Shown piece by piece: positions 37,479-47,734 of a stretch of 64,000 bases of DNA (the stretch's first letter is position 1; each line of letters begins with the position of its first letter). The DNA lies in the NCBI GenBank assembly GCA_951813575.1, contig OX638375.1, positions 1,999,042-2,063,041 of the forward strand, written 5' to 3'. The notes beneath the pieces are model-generated. The model was not told the DNA's origin and searched no databases. It saw only the letters and a program-made list of their open reading frames with translations. The position numbers and the translations under genes are program-made. Source of the stretch: Candidatus Binatia bacterium (GTDB lineage: Bacteria; Desulfobacterota; Binatia; UBA9968; JAJDTQ01).

Positions 37479-39326
37479 ATGCGATCGAGTGGGGTAACGG
37501 CGGCGTTGTTGTGGGCGTTGGGTCTGGTCCTTGTGCCTGGTTCCGGAAGCTCGAGCGACGAGGTCCGACCCAGCCATGGCATCGCCATGCACGGCGACCT
37601 CAAGTACGCGCCCGACTTCAAGCACTTCGACTACGTCAACCCGAAGGCGCCCAAGGGCGGGGCGGTGCGGCTCCAGGCCATCGGCACCTTCGACAGCTTC
37701 AACCCCTTCATCGTCAAGGGCAGCCCGGCGGCGGGCATCGGGCGCATCTACGAGACCCTCATGGCCGGGTCCGCGGACGAGCCCTTCAGCGAGTACGGGC
37801 TGCTGGCGGAGAGCATCACCGTGCCCGAGGACCGCTCCTGGGTGCAGTTCACGCTGCGTCCGGAGGCGCGCTGGCACGACGGCAAGGCGGTGACCGCGGA
37901 GGACGTGGCGTGGACCTTCGAGACGCTGATCACCAAGGCCGTCCCCTTCTACCGCGGCTACTACGGTGACGTGAAGAAGGTCGAGAAGCTCGACGCAAGG
38001 ACCGTGCGGTTCACCTTCGGCGGCGGCACCAACCGCGAGCTGCCGCTGATCCTGGGCCAGCTCGTGGTGCTGCCGAAACACTACTGGGCCGAGAGGGACT
38101 TCGCCAAGACGACCCTGGAGCCGCCCCTGGGCAGCGGCCCGTACCGGATCGGCGGCTTCGAGCCGGGCCGGCACGTGGAGTACGAGCGGGTGGAGGACTA
38201 CTGGGGCAAGGACCTCCCGGTGAACGTGGGACGCAACAACTTCGACCGCATCCGCCATGACTACTACCGGGACGGCACCGTCTCGGTGGAGGCGTTCAAG
38301 GCCGGGGAGTACGACTTCCGATACGAGAACAGCTCCAAGAACTGGGCCACCTCCTACGACTTCCCCGCGCTGCAGCAGGGCCTGGTCCGGAAGGAGGAGA
38401 TCCCCCACGACCGCTCCACCGGCATGCAGGCGTTCGCCTTCAACACCCGCCGGCCGCTGTTCCAGGACCGCAAGGTCCGGCAGGCGCTGGCGTATGCTTT
38501 CGACTTCGAGTGGTCCAACCGGACCCTCTTCTACGGCCAGTACAAACGCAACCGCAGCTACTTCGACAACTCCGAGCTGGCGGCCACCGGGCCGCCGGGC
38601 CCGGCGGAGCTGGCGATCCTGGAGCCCTACCGGGGCCTGTTGCCCGAGGAGGTCTTCACCAAGGCCTACGATCCGCCGGCCACGGACGGCTCGGGGCGCA
38701 TCCGCGCCAACCTCCGCCAGGGATCGAAGCTCCTGCGGGAGGCCGGCTGGAGCATCGACAAGACCACCCGCAAGCTCACCCACAAGGCCACCGGCCGGGC
38801 CATGGAGTTCGAGGTCCTGCTGGTAAGCCCGCTGTTCGAGCGTATCGTCCTTCCCTTCAAGAAAAACCTCGAGCGGCTCGGAATCACCGCCGGCGTGCGC
38901 ACCGTGGACAGCGCCCAGTACCGGCGCCGGCTGGACGACTTCGACTTCGACGTGGTCATCGGGAGCTGGGGACAGTCGCTCTCCCCCGGCAACGAGCAAC
39001 GCGACTTCTGGGGATCGGACTACGCCGACCGCCCCGGCAGCCGGAACCTCGTGGGCATCAAGGACCCGGCGGTGGACGCGCTCATCGAGGGCGTGGTCAA
39101 CGCACCCGACCGCAAGAGCCTGGTGAACCACGTGCGCGCCCTGGACCGTGTGCTCCAGTGGGGCCACTGGGTAATCCCCCAGTGGCATATCCCCTACGAC
39201 CGCCTGGTCTACTGGGACCGCTTCGGCCGCCCCGAGGTCACTCCCACCCAAGGGGTCCAGTTCGACACCTGGTGGGTCGACGCCAAGAAGGTGGAGGCAC
39301 TGGAGGCGAAGCGGTCAGGGGGGTGA
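37479..39326 (+). CDS. peptide ABC transporter substrate-binding protein, YejA-like
   Basis: 615-residue periplasmic binding protein (SBP family 5). Signal peptide in the first about 24 residues (VTAALLWALGLVLVPGSG). Family blocks: HGIAMHGDLKYAPDFKHFDY, NPKAPKGGAVRLQAIGTFDS, FTLRPEARWHDGKAVTAEDV, GSGPYRIGGFEPGRHVEYER and the FAFNTRRPLFQDRKVRQALA segment. The NPKAPKGG/FDSFNPF start is characteristic of the Yej microcin C/peptide importer group. No lipobox, so soluble. It heads the importer genes, though a 329-bp repeat gap splits it from the first permease gene. Confidence 0.92.
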   Translation: MRSSGVTAALLWALGLVLVPGSGSSSDEVRPSHGIAMHGDLKYAPDFKHFDYVNPKAPKGGAVRLQAIGTFDSFNPFIVKGSPAAGIGRIYETLMAGSADEPFSEYGLLAESITVPEDRSWVQFTLRPEARWHDGKAVTAEDVAWTFETLITKAVPFYRGYYGDVKKVEKLDARTVRFTFGGGTNRELPLILGQLVVLPKHYWAERDFAKTTLEPPLGSGPYRIGGFEPGRHVEYERVEDYWGKDLPVNVGRNNFDRIRHDYYRDGTVSVEAFKAGEYDFRYENSSKNWATSYDFPALQQGLVRKEEIPHDRSTGMQAFAFNTRRPLFQDRKVRQALAYAFDFEWSNRTLFYGQYKRNRSYFDNSELAATGPPGPAELAILEPYRGLLPEEVFTKAYDPPATDGSGRIRANLRQGSKLLREAGWSIDKTTRKLTHKATGRAMEFEVLLVSPLFERIVLPFKKNLERLGITAGVRTVDSAQYRRRLDDFDFDVVIGSWGQSLSPGNEQRDFWGSDYADRPGSRNLVGIKDPAVDALIEGVVNAPDRKSLVNHVRALDRVLQWGHWVIPQWHIPYDRLVYWDRFGRPEVTPTQGVQFDTWWVDAKKVEALEAKRSGG

Positions 39327-39348
39327 GACGCCCCGCCCCACCCCGCCT

Positions 39349-39620
39349 CTGGACCCCGGGTCAAGCCCGGGGTGACGGAGTGGTGGTGCCAGGGTGACGG
39401 AGTGGGGTGACAGGGCCACCTCCCTGTCACCCCGGGCTTGACCCGGGGCCCAGGGCCATCTCCCTGTCACCCCGGGCTTGACCCGGGGCCCAGGGCCACC
39501 TCCCTGTCACCCCGGGCTTGACCCGGGGCCCAGGGCCATCTCCCTGTCACCCCGGGCTTGACCCGGGGTCCAGGGCCATCTCCCCGTCACCCCGGGCTTG
39601 ACCCGGGGTCCAGGGGCGGA
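39349..39620. repeat. inverse palindrome plus five-copy, 40-bp array of forward palindromes
   Basis: One inverse copy (39349-39376), then five forward copies at exact 40-bp spacing (39426, 39466, 39506, 39546, 39586). Each unit is TCCCTGTCA, the hairpin CCCCGGGCTTGACCCGGGG, and a CCAGGGCCA(T/C)C spacer. Fills the gap between the yejA-like and yejB-like genes; five strong hairpins would stand in the shared mRNA. Confidence 0.9.
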
Positions 39621-39655
39621 GGGGCGGGGTGGGTCCGGAATGACGTAGCTATTTC

Positions 39656-40771
39656 ATGTTCGCGTACATCATCCGCCGGCTGCTGCTGATCGTGCCGACG
39701 CTGTTCGGCATCATGGTGCTGAACTTCGTGATCATCCATTCGGCGCCGGGGGGGCCGGTGGAGCAGCTCCTGGCGAAGCTCCAGCAGACCGATGTGTCGG
39801 CCACCGAACGGTTCAGCGGCGGCGGCGACCAGCGGGAGGCGGGGCCGTCGGCGCAGCAGTCCGGCGACGCCGGCAGCAGCCCCGCCGGCCGGTACCGCGG
39901 CGCCCGCGGCATCGATCCCGAGTTCATCAAGGAGATCGAGCGCCAGTTCGGCTTCGACAAGCCGGCCCACGAGCGTTTCCTGCTCATGATGGGCAACTTC
40001 CTGCGCTTCGACTTCGGCGACAGCTTCTTCCGCGACCGCTCGGTGGTGCAACTGGTGATGGACAAGCTGCCGGTGTCCATCTCGCTGGGCCTGTGGACCA
40101 CCCTGCTGGTGTACCTGGTGTCGATCCCGCTGGGGGTGGCCAAGGCGGTGCGGGACGGCTCGCGCTTCGACATCTGGAGCTCCGGGGCGGTGATCGTGGG
40201 CAACGCGGTGCCGGGCTTCCTGTTCGCCATCCTGCTGATCGTGCTGTTCGCCGGCGGCCGCTACCTGGACTGGTTCCCGCTCCGCGGCCTGGTGTCGGAC
40301 AACTGGAGCGAGCTGGGCTTCTGGCAGCGAGTCACGGACTACCTCTGGCACATCACCCTGCCGGTGGCGTCCATGGTCATCGGCGGCTTCGCCGGCCTCA
40401 CCATGCTCACCAAGAACTCGTTCCTGGACCAGATCAACCAGCAGTACGTGATGACCGCCCGGGCCAAGGGGCTGAGCGAGCGGCGGGTGCTGTACCGCCA
40501 CGTGTTCCGCAACGCCATGCTCATCGTCATCGCCGGCTTTCCCGGCGCCTTCGTCGGCATTCTGTTCACCGGCGCGCTGCTCACCGAGGTGATCTTCTCG
40601 CTGGACGGCGTCGGCCTGCTGGGGTTCGAGGCGGCCATCAACCGCGACTACCCGGTGATGTTCGGCACACTCTACTTCTTCACCCTGCTGGGGCTCGCGA
40701 TGAAGCTGGTGGAGGACCTCACCTACGTGGTGGTGGACCCGCGCATCGACTTCGAGAGCCGGGAGACCTGA
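39656..40771 (+). CDS. peptide ABC transporter permease, YejB-like
   Basis: 371-residue inner-membrane permease. N-terminal helix [20 protein letters not shown] and the [13 protein letters not shown] motif match the DppB/YejB family, and the insert after it (about residues 45-85, Gly/Ser/Arg-rich, [17 protein letters not shown]) is YejB-like. The coupling (EAA) loop reads [23 protein letters not shown] start at 39656; the upstream Shine-Dalgarno is weak. Likely cotranscribed with the fusion gene 22 bp downstream. Confidence 0.92.
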   Translation: MFAYIIRRLLLIVPTLFGIMVLNFVIIHSAPGGPVEQLLAKLQQTDVSATERFSGGGDQREAGPSAQQSGDAGSSPAGRYRGARGIDPEFIKEIERQFGFDKPAHERFLLMMGNFLRFDFGDSFFRDRSVVQLVMDKLPVSISLGLWTTLLVYLVSIPLGVAKAVRDGSRFDIWSSGAVIVGNAVPGFLFAILLIVLFAGGRYLDWFPLRGLVSDNWSELGFWQRVTDYLWHITLPVASMVIGGFAGLTMLTKNSFLDQINQQYVMTARAKGLSERRVLYRHVFRNAMLIVIAGFPGAFVGILFTGALLTEVIFSLDGVGLLGFEAAINRDYPVMFGTLYFFTLLGLAMKLVEDLTYVVVDPRIDFESRET

Positions 40772-40793
40772 CCGCACGCCCGGAACCGCCCGC

Positions 40794-43511
40794 ATGACGC
40801 CGCTCAACCGAAGACGCCTGCAGAACTTCCGCGCCAACCGGCGCGGCTACTGGTCGCTGTGGATCTTCGGCGTGCTGCTGCTGGTGAGTCTGTTCGCCGA
40901 GTTCATCGCCAACGACCGGCCGTTGCTGGTGCGCTACGACGGCGGGTTCTACGCACCGGTGCTGGTGGACTATCCGGAGACGGATTTCGGCGGCTTCCTG
41001 GAGACCGACGCGGACTACGGCGACCCCGAGGTCCGGACGCTCATCGAGGAGCGCGGCTGGATCCTGTGGCCGCCCATCCGCTACAGCTACGACAGCATCG
41101 TGTACGACCTGCCGACCCCGGCGCCGGCGCCGCCGAGCCTCCGGAACTGGCTCGGCACCGACGACCAGGCCCGGGACGTCACCGCCCGGTTGATCTACGG
41201 CTTCCGCATCTCGGTGCTGTTCGGCCTGATCCTCACGCTGGTGAGCTCGGTGGTGGGGGTCGCCGCGGGCGCGGTGCAGGGGTACTTCGGCGGCTGGCTG
41301 GACCTGCTGTTCCAGCGCTTCATCGAGATGTGGTCCGGCCTGCCCACCCTCTACCTGCTCATCATCCTGGCCAGCGTGGTGACCCCGAGCTTCTGGTGGC
41401 TCCTGTGCTTCATGCTGCTCTTTAGCTGGATGGCGCTGGTGGGCGTGGTGCGGGCGGAGTTCCTGCGCGCGCGGAACCTCGACTACGTGCGGGCGGCCCG
41501 GGGCCTGGGGGTGGGCAACCCGCGCATCATCGCCCGCCACGTGCTGCCCAACGCCATGGTGGCGGCGCTGACCTTCCTGCCGTTCATCACCAGCGGCGCG
41601 GTGGTGACCCTGACCGCCCTGGACTTCCTGGGCTTCGGCCTGCCGCCCGGCTCGGCCTCCCTGGGCGAGCTGCTGAAACAGGGGAAGGACAACCTGCAGG
41701 CGCCGTGGCTGGGGTTCACCGCGTTCTTCGTCATCGCCGTGATGCTGAGCCTGCTGGTGTTCATCGGCGAGGCGGTGCGCGACGCCTTCGACCCGCGCAA
41801 GACCTTCGCCCCCGAGCCCGCCGCCTACGGCGAAGCGGACGCCGCCGGGACCCCGGCCGGAGCGGCGGCCGGCGCCGCGGGAGCGCGGACGGGGGCGGGC
41901 ACGGCGCTGGTGGCCATCGAGGACCTGGCGGTGCGCTTCGGCTCGGGTCCGGCCGCGGTGGAAGCCGTGGACGGGGTCTCCCTCACCATCCGCCGGGGCG
42001 AGACCGTGGCCCTGGTGGGGGAAAGCGGCTCGGGCAAATCGGCCACGGCGCTGTCGATCCTGCAGCTCCTGCCCTACCCCGCGGCCAGCCATCCCCGGGG
42101 CAGCATCCGCTTCCAGGGCACGGAACTGCTGGGCGCCGACGCCCGCACCCTCCAGGGCATCCGCGGCGACCGCATCGCCATGATCTTCCAGGAGCCCATG
42201 ACGTCGCTGAACCCGCTGCACACCATCGAGCGCCAGCTCGGCGAGACCCTGAAGCTGCACAAGGGACTCGACGGGCCCGCCGCCGCCGCCCGCACCCTGG
42301 AGCTGTTGCGGCTGGTGGGCATCGCGGAGCCGGAGCGCCGGCTCGGCGCCTACCCGCACGAGTTGTCCGGCGGGCAGCGGCAGCGGGTGATGATCGCCAT
42401 GGCCCTGGCCAACGAGCCGGACCTGCTGATCGCGGACGAGCCCACCACCGCCCTGGACGTGACCATCCAGGCGCAACTGCTGGCGCTGCTCATGAGCCTC
42501 AAACAGCGGCTGGGCATGGCGATCCTGTTCATCACCCACGACATGGCCATCGTGCGCAAGCTGGCGGATCGCCTTTGCGTCATGCAACAAGGCAGGATCG
42601 TGGAGGCCGGCGCCACCGCCGACGTGCTGGAGCGGCCGCAGCATCCGTACACCCGGCACCTGCTGGCGGCCACCCCCAAGGGCGGCCCGGGGGCGCCCGA
42701 CTCGGCGGTGGAGCCGCTGCTGGCGTGCGACGACCTCAAGGTCTGGTATCCGGTGAAGGCGGGCATCATGCGACGCACCGTCGACCACGTCCGCGCCGTC
42801 GACGGCATCTCGGTGGAGCTCCGGGAGGGCCGCACCGTGGGCGTGGTGGGCGAAAGCGGCTCGGGCAAGACCACCCTGGGAATGGCGCTGCTGCGCCTCG
42901 TGGGCAGCAGCGGCTCGGTCCGCTACGACGGCCGGGAGATCCAGGGCCTGCGCTCACGGGCGCTGCGGCCGCTGCGGCGGGACATGCAGGTGGTGTTCCA
43001 GGACCCCTACGGGTCGCTCAACCCGCGCCTTTCAGTGGCGCAGATCATCGAGGAAGGCCTGGTGGTCCACGGCCTCGGCGACACCGCCGAAGAGCGCGAC
43101 GGCCTCATCGTGGAGGCCTTGCGGGAGGTGGAGCTGGAACCGGAGGCCCGCCACCGCTACCCCCACGAGTTCTCCGGCGGACAGCGCCAGCGCATCGCCA
43201 TCGCCCGGGCCATGGTGCTGAAACCGCGGTTCGTGGTGCTGGACGAGCCCACCTCGGCCCTCGACGTGTCGGTGCAGGCGCAGATCGTCGCCCTGCTCCG
43301 AAGGCTCCAGGAACAGCACCGCTGCGCCTACCTGTTCATCAGCCACGACCTCAAGGTGGTGCGCGCCATGAGCCACCACGTGCTGGTGGTCCACCGCGGC
43401 GTCGTGGTGGAGCAGGGGCCGGCCGACGCCATCTTCGAGACGCCCCGGCACGAATACACGCAGGAGCTCGTAGCCGCCGCCTTCGACATCGAGGCGCGGA
43501 ACTCCTGCTAG
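40794..43511 (+). CDS. YejE-YejF fusion: peptide permease plus two ABC ATPase domains
   Basis: 905 residues joining a YejE-like permease (1-about 350) to a YejF-like tandem ATPase through an Ala/Gly linker ([19 protein letters not shown]). Permease: N-terminal helix [40 protein letters not shown] and coupling loop [20 protein letters not shown]. ATPase 1: Walker [10 protein letters not shown] near 409, signature [15 protein letters not shown]. ATPase 2: GESGSGKTT near 686, [15 protein letters not shown]. In E. coli YejE and YejF are separate polypeptides; I see no stop, start or frameshift at the joint here. The fusion would place all energy and half the pore in one chain. Ends in EARNSC. Confidence 0.92.
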   Translation: MTPLNRRRLQNFRANRRGYWSLWIFGVLLLVSLFAEFIANDRPLLVRYDGGFYAPVLVDYPETDFGGFLETDADYGDPEVRTLIEERGWILWPPIRYSYDSIVYDLPTPAPAPPSLRNWLGTDDQARDVTARLIYGFRISVLFGLILTLVSSVVGVAAGAVQGYFGGWLDLLFQRFIEMWSGLPTLYLLIILASVVTPSFWWLLCFMLLFSWMALVGVVRAEFLRARNLDYVRAARGLGVGNPRIIARHVLPNAMVAALTFLPFITSGAVVTLTALDFLGFGLPPGSASLGELLKQGKDNLQAPWLGFTAFFVIAVMLSLLVFIGEAVRDAFDPRKTFAPEPAAYGEADAAGTPAGAAAGAAGARTGAGTALVAIEDLAVRFGSGPAAVEAVDGVSLTIRRGETVALVGESGSGKSATALSILQLLPYPAASHPRGSIRFQGTELLGADARTLQGIRGDRIAMIFQEPMTSLNPLHTIERQLGETLKLHKGLDGPAAAARTLELLRLVGIAEPERRLGAYPHELSGGQRQRVMIAMALANEPDLLIADEPTTALDVTIQAQLLALLMSLKQRLGMAILFITHDMAIVRKLADRLCVMQQGRIVEAGATADVLERPQHPYTRHLLAATPKGGPGAPDSAVEPLLACDDLKVWYPVKAGIMRRTVDHVRAVDGISVELREGRTVGVVGESGSGKTTLGMALLRLVGSSGSVRYDGREIQGLRSRALRPLRRDMQVVFQDPYGSLNPRLSVAQIIEEGLVVHGLGDTAEERDGLIVEALREVELEPEARHRYPHEFSGGQRQRIAIARAMVLKPRFVVLDEPTSALDVSVQAQIVALLRRLQEQHRCAYLFISHDLKVVRAMSHHVLVVHRGVVVEQGPADAIFETPRHEYTQELVAAAFDIEARNSC

Positions 43512-43675
43512 CCGGCCGGCCCCGGCGTTCTCTCCAAGACCCCGCTCAGAAAGATTTCCGGGAGGGCTAAGGAATCGCCGCCGGGAACCGATGTATTCCT
43601 TGACAGTCGTTCCATTTATTGTTGCAGTTGTCTTGAGTGGCGCGGGCCGCCCGCGAACACCTGGCAGGTCGAAGC

Positions 43676-44029
43676 ATGGGTTTGATCGTTACCGAATTGT
43701 ACGACGCGCTGATCGAGGCCGGGGTCACCGAGGGAAAGGCCCGGGCGGCGGCTGCCGCCATCCCCCTCACGGAACATCTCGCCACCAGGGAAGACCTCGT
43801 GGTCACCGGCCGGCAGCTCGCGGATCGGACCGCCGGCCTGGGGGTCGATCTCAGACAAGAGATCGCGGACCTTCGAAGTACGATCAACGAAGGCCTCGCG
43901 AAATTCAGAGCCGAGGTTAAGGAAGACATCGCCAGGCTGGACAAGAGAATCGCGGTGCTCAACCTGGGGGTGTTCAGCTTCGGTCCGGCCATACTCGCTC
44001 TACTGGTCAAGCTGGCCTTCTTCCCATAG
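43676..44029 (+). CDS. small coiled-coil membrane protein
   Basis: 117 residues. The N-terminal helix (ELYDALIEAGVTEGKARAAA) and central heptad-like stretch (LRQEIADLRSTINEGLAKFR, VKEDIARLDKRIAVL) suggest a coiled coil, and the C-terminus is hydrophobic (FGPAILALLVKLAFF), a likely single membrane anchor. The layout resembles CCDC90/DUF1640-type bacterial proteins; that is a guess from layout. A TTGACA occurs 75 bp upstream without a good -10 box. No operon partner; isolated between the importer and a convergent lipoprotein gene. Confidence 0.65.
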   Translation: MGLIVTELYDALIEAGVTEGKARAAAAAIPLTEHLATREDLVVTGRQLADRTAGLGVDLRQEIADLRSTINEGLAKFRAEVKEDIARLDKRIAVLNLGVFSFGPAILALLVKLAFFP

Positions 44030-44082
44030 GCCGGCTCAGCCCTTTTCCGGACCCCGGATCGAGCTTGCCCCGGGCTCGCGGT

Positions 44083-44877
44083 TCAACCGGTCGGCGACGG
44101 GAGCGGGACCCTCACGGCGCCCTCGGGGAGCTTCTGGACGAAGTGGGATTCGGGCAGGACGATGTTCAACTCGGGCTTGTCGTAGCGGATCTGGAGGAAG
44201 CGCTGGAGCGGCGGGGTTTCCAGGGTGATCTTGAGCGGGAAACGTCCGAAGGGGGTTTCCGAGAAATCCTCGAAGGTGGCGACGTACTGGGGTTCCCCGT
44301 CGGGGCCGATGCGCCGCCAGCCGGTGGGCGCCTTGCCCTCCGGGTCGAAGGTGAGGACGTCGGCGCCGCCGTCGGGCCGGGTGCGCCGCAACGCCCGCGC
44401 CTCCGCGTCCCACCCGGCGCCGGAGTCCACCGGCGGAAGGCCCATGAGCAGGGCCACCATCTCTTCCAGCTCCAGAAGGATCTGGGTGGCGCGGAACAGG
44501 TTCTCGCGGGAAGTCCTGCCGCGATAGTAGCGCGCCTGGGACGGCAGGAACCCGGTGACCTCGCCGTCGTCCACCGTGACGATGAGCGCGGCGCCGACCA
44601 CGGAGAACGCCTCGAGCCGCAGCCTGTGGGGCCTGCGCACCAGCACGGCGGCGTCGAACGCGCCCCTTTCCTGGCTCACCCGATAGCTCACCCGTGCCAG
44701 GCTCCGGAGCGATTGCAGCGACTGGTTGCGCTCGGCCAGCCGCGAAGCGAGGCGGGGGTCGGGGCGGAGCTGGGGCGCGGGCGCCGGGACGGGCGCGGGT
44801 TCCTGGACCGCGCACCCCGCCAGCAGGCTTCCTGCGCAAAGAACCGCCGCGATCAGGCTGACTCGCATCCGCCGCAT
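44083..44877 (-). CDS. outer-membrane lipoprotein, LolB/DUF4292-like
   Basis: 264 residues. Signal peptide II with lipobox SLLAGC (Cys22). After a Pro/Ala linker, SLQSLRSLARVSYRVSQERG and VLVRRPHRLRLEAFSVVGAA start a long beta-barrel-like curved sheet as in LolB, and ITLETPPLQRFLQIRYDKPE lies near the end. LolB inserts lipoproteins in the outer membrane; LolB-like proteins outside Gammaproteobacteria are often shorter or DUF4292. Function as LolB is inferred. The next gene on the same strand starts upstream within four bases (TPR lipoprotein), so they probably form a two-gene unit with this one second. Confidence 0.75.
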   Translation of the reverse strand: MRRMRVSLIAAVLCAGSLLAGCAVQEPAPVPAPAPQLRPDPRLASRLAERNQSLQSLRSLARVSYRVSQERGAFDAAVLVRRPHRLRLEAFSVVGAALIVTVDDGEVTGFLPSQARYYRGRTSRENLFRATQILLELEEMVALLMGLPPVDSGAGWDAEARALRRTRPDGGADVLTFDPEGKAPTGWRRIGPDGEPQYVATFEDFSETPFGRFPLKITLETPPLQRFLQIRYDKPELNIVLPESHFVQKLPEGAVRVPLPSPTG

Positions 44878-44881
44878 CCGG

Positions 44882-46591
44882 TCAAATCCCTTCGAGCTCG
44901 CGGATCTTCGAACGGATCCGCTTCAACTGCTCCTCCTCGGTAGCCGCCTTGAGCGCGTCGCGATAGCTTTGAAGGGCCTTGTCCGCCTGGCCTACCTTGA
45001 CGTACGCGTCGCCCAGGTGCTCGATGATGACGGGGTCGTCCACCACCAGGTGCACCGCCTTCTCGAGCTGCTCGATGGCCTTCGGGTAATCCCCCTGGCG
45101 GTAATAGACCCACCCCAGGCTGTCGATATAGAAACCGTCGTTGGGGACGATCTCCAGCGCCCGGATGATAAGCCGCTCCGCGCGGTCGAGCTCGACGCCC
45201 AGGTCGGCGTAGGTGTACCCCAGATAATTCAGCGCGGCGGCGTTGTCCGGGTTCAGCTCGATGGCCTTCTTCATGTACTCGATGGTCTTGTCCTTGTCCT
45301 GGCTCTGGTCGTAGAGGGCGCCCAGCGCGAAGTGGACCCGGTCGCTCTCGGGGTCCAGTTCCACGACCTTGAGCATGGCCTCGATGGCGTTGGGGAAGTC
45401 CCCGGCCTCGCGGTACACCTCCGCGAGGAAGCGGAACAGCTCCTTGCGCCGCCGGTCGTCCCGGTCCAGGGCGGCGCGGATGGCGGCCACGGCATCGGCG
45501 AACCGGCCCTCCCGCTCGTGGACGGAGGCGAGCTGCACCCGCGAATCGACGAAGAATTCACTCTCCGGAGGGATGCGCGAAAAATGCGCCACCGCCCGCT
45601 CGCCGTCCTCCAGCCGGCCGTAGGTCAGGCCCAGGAAGAAACGGGCGCGATGGTCGTCCGGCCGCTCCATCAGGGCGAGGCTGAATTCCGTCACCGCCTT
45701 CTCGAGGCTGCCGAGCTCGTAGTGAACCAGCCCGACCTTCATCCGCACGGCGCCGGGGGTGGCCTCCACCGAGCGCAGGCGGTCGAACTCGGCGCGCGCT
45801 TCGGAGAGGTCCCGCCGGCCGGAACGGGCGCGCCGCACCGCCCACGCGTTCCGCGGATCGATCTTGAGAAGCCTCTCGTAGGTTTCCAGCGCGGCGCTGC
45901 GCCTGCCGCGGAACTCGCGGACCAGCGCCAGCTCGGTCAGCACCGGGGCGGACGAGGGGTGGAGCTTGAGCGCGGCCGCGTAGCTCTCTTCGGCGCCGGC
46001 CAGCTCCCCGGCCTCGGCCAGCACCCGGCCGAGGTAGTAGTGTCCCAGGGGCGATCCGGGATTGCGCCGGACGTACCGTTCCAGGTGCTCGCGCGCCTGC
46101 CCGAACTCCCCCTGGCCGAGTTGGAGAGCGCCCAGGTAGAGAAGCGTCTGAGCGTCGTCGGGATACAGCTCCAGCAGCTTCCGGTACTGGGGAATGGCCT
46201 GCGAGACCTTGCCGGCGGCGCCGTACAAGCCGGCCAGCAACCGGTGGCCGTCCCGGTTCTTGCCGTCGAGCCTCACCGCGGCCTCCGCCGCCGCCAGCGC
46301 CTTCTCCGCCTCGCCCAGGGCAAGCCAGGACTTGGCCAGCCGGGCGCGCAGGAAAGCGCTGGACGGATCGTGCCGGCTGGCGGCCTCGATATTCCGGTGG
46401 GCCGCTTGCGAATCGCCTCCGATCAGATCCAACCGGGCGCGCAGAAAGCGGTACATCGCCCCGGCATCGGCCGGGACCACGGCCTTTTCCTCATTCGCAA
46501 AACGGCCGGAGGGGGCCTCGGGAACCGGCTCCACGGGGGCGCAACCGGCCAGGAACAATGCGAAAACGATTCCCCAGCCAAGGGACCGCAT
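44882..46591 (-). CDS. TPR lipoprotein
   Basis: 569 residues from the chosen start. Signal peptide with lipobox ALFLAGC (Cys17). The remainder is one long array of tetratricopeptide repeats (for example AHRNIEAASRHDPSSAFLRA, YLGRVLAEAGELAGAEESYA, YLGYTYADLGVELDRAERLI, LGWVYYRQGDYPKAIEQLEK), with the canonical W/L-G-Y-A-P pattern. Such proteins scaffold outer-membrane or exopolysaccharide assemblies; the partner is unknown. I take the ATG at 46589-46591 because it starts the signal peptide and has GGA nine bases before; starts at 46618 and 46630 are in frame. Followed by the LolB-like gene (4 bp). Confidence 0.85.
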   Translation of the reverse strand: MRSLGWGIVFALFLAGCAPVEPVPEAPSGRFANEEKAVVPADAGAMYRFLRARLDLIGGDSQAAHRNIEAASRHDPSSAFLRARLAKSWLALGEAEKALAAAEAAVRLDGKNRDGHRLLAGLYGAAGKVSQAIPQYRKLLELYPDDAQTLLYLGALQLGQGEFGQAREHLERYVRRNPGSPLGHYYLGRVLAEAGELAGAEESYAAALKLHPSSAPVLTELALVREFRGRRSAALETYERLLKIDPRNAWAVRRARSGRRDLSEARAEFDRLRSVEATPGAVRMKVGLVHYELGSLEKAVTEFSLALMERPDDHRARFFLGLTYGRLEDGERAVAHFSRIPPESEFFVDSRVQLASVHEREGRFADAVAAIRAALDRDDRRRKELFRFLAEVYREAGDFPNAIEAMLKVVELDPESDRVHFALGALYDQSQDKDKTIEYMKKAIELNPDNAAALNYLGYTYADLGVELDRAERLIIRALEIVPNDGFYIDSLGWVYYRQGDYPKAIEQLEKAVHLVVDDPVIIEHLGDAYVKVGQADKALQSYRDALKAATEEEQLKRIRSKIRELEGI

Positions 46592-46732
46592 GGTAGTTTT
46601 CCGACGGATAGTACTCATGAACCGTTGCAATTCGTAACAAAAAAGTTGCTATCACAGGTGCCGTGACCGGTCAACGAGGCCGCCACACGGCGGTGGAGCG
46701 GCCGGGCGCGCGCGTGAGAGCGGGAGGATCCG

Positions 46733-47734
46733 ATGGACTTGACCGGGGCCGTGCGGAAGATCGGGGACGACAACCTGTCCGGTTCCCAGACCCTGACCCG
46801 GCGGGCGGCCGCGCTGGTGGACGAGTGGCTCGCCGAGGCTCCGCCGGGACCTGATGGGATGGAGAGCGGATTGCTGGAGCTGGGCGCGGCAATCATCGGC
46901 GCGCACCCCGTCATGGCGCCGCTCCGCAACCTCTTCCAGGCGCTGCTCCAGGCCCTGGACGACGGGCCCGCGGACGAAGCCGCGCCGGGCCGTGTCCGGC
47001 GGGCCGCCGCGTGCTTCGTGGACGGCATGGACAGCCACAACCAGGCCATCGCCCGCGGGTTCCTGGAGGTCCTCCGTGAAGCGCCTTGGAGCCCGGCCGG
47101 TTCCGCCGCCTCCGCCGGCGGCGGGCAGCGCGAGGTCCTCGCCGGCGAGCCCCAGGTCTTCACCCACTCCGCGGCGTCCACGGTGCGCCATGCGCTGCTG
47201 CACTGCCGGGAAGCGGGGGTCGGGCTGACGGTCCACTGCACCGAGTCGCGCCCCGTCAACGAGGGCGGCGCGCTGGCCCGGGAGCTGGCCGGGCGCGGCA
47301 TCCCCACCACGCTGTGCACCGACGGCCTGGCGTTCTCGCTCCTGCGGCAGGCCGGACGCGCGGTGTTGGTGGTGGGCGCGGACGCGGTGACGGCGGAGGG
47401 GGTGGTCAACAAGGCCGGCACCCTGGGACTGGCCACCGCGGCCCGGAGCTGGGGGGTGCCCTGCTACGTGCTGGCTGGAAGCGAGAAGTTCATGCCCGCG
47501 GCCGCACCCGGACCCCGCCAGCGGGAAAGGCCGGCCGGCGAGGTGCTGCCCCACGCCCCCGAAGGACTGTGGGTCGTCAACCGCTACTTCGACACCACCC
47601 CGTTGGACTGCATGACCGCCGTCATCACCGAGGAAGGCTTGCTGACGCCCCCGGAAACGGCTCGCGAGCTTGCGGCCACGACCGTCCACCCGCGGCTGCG
47701 GGACCTCCTTGCCCGGTTGTCCCGGACTGCCTGA
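46733..47734 (+). CDS. eIF2B-related protein (MtnA/R15P isomerase superfamily)
   Basis: 333 residues. The N-terminal helical part and the C-terminal Rossmann-like domain match the translation initiation factor 2B alpha/methylthioribose-1-phosphate isomerase superfamily: TVHCTESRPVNEGGALAREL, VLVVGADAVTAEGVVNKAGT (the signature GADxVxxxGxVxNKxGT), LGLATAARSWGVPCYVLAGS and the ERPAGEVLP segment. The MtnA active-site Cys/Asp pattern is only partly visible (CTES), so substrate is open: sugar-phosphate isomerase or a regulatory relative. Start ATG at 46733 has GGAGG at 46723-46727. Isolated, divergent from the TPR lipoprotein. Confidence 0.8.
   Translation: MDLTGAVRKIGDDNLSGSQTLTRRAAALVDEWLAEAPPGPDGMESGLLELGAAIIGAHPVMAPLRNLFQALLQALDDGPADEAAPGRVRRAAACFVDGMDSHNQAIARGFLEVLREAPWSPAGSAASAGGGQREVLAGEPQVFTHSAASTVRHALLHCREAGVGLTVHCTESRPVNEGGALARELAGRGIPTTLCTDGLAFSLLRQAGRAVLVVGADAVTAEGVVNKAGTLGLATAARSWGVPCYVLAGSEKFMPAAAPGPRQRERPAGEVLPHAPEGLWVVNRYFDTTPLDCMTAVITEEGLLTPPETARELAATTVHPRLRDLLARLSRTA

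Noticed and set aside
36696..39251. 851-codon minus-strand frame
   Set aside because: It runs through tandem repeats and the antisense of the binding-protein gene; the repetitive part gives SVIRTTSPSSG-type peptides only.
39421..39620. CRISPR array
   Set aside because: Constant 40-bp period is a repeated unit in full; the short spacers are also identical.
40719..42788. 689-codon minus-strand frame over the YejEF fusion
   Set aside because: Antisense to ABC ATPase motifs, no domain of its own.
43600..43628. TTGACA box upstream of the gene at 43676 as a promoter
   Set aside because: No -10-like hexamer at 16-18 bp; nearest TATTGT is only 11 bp away.
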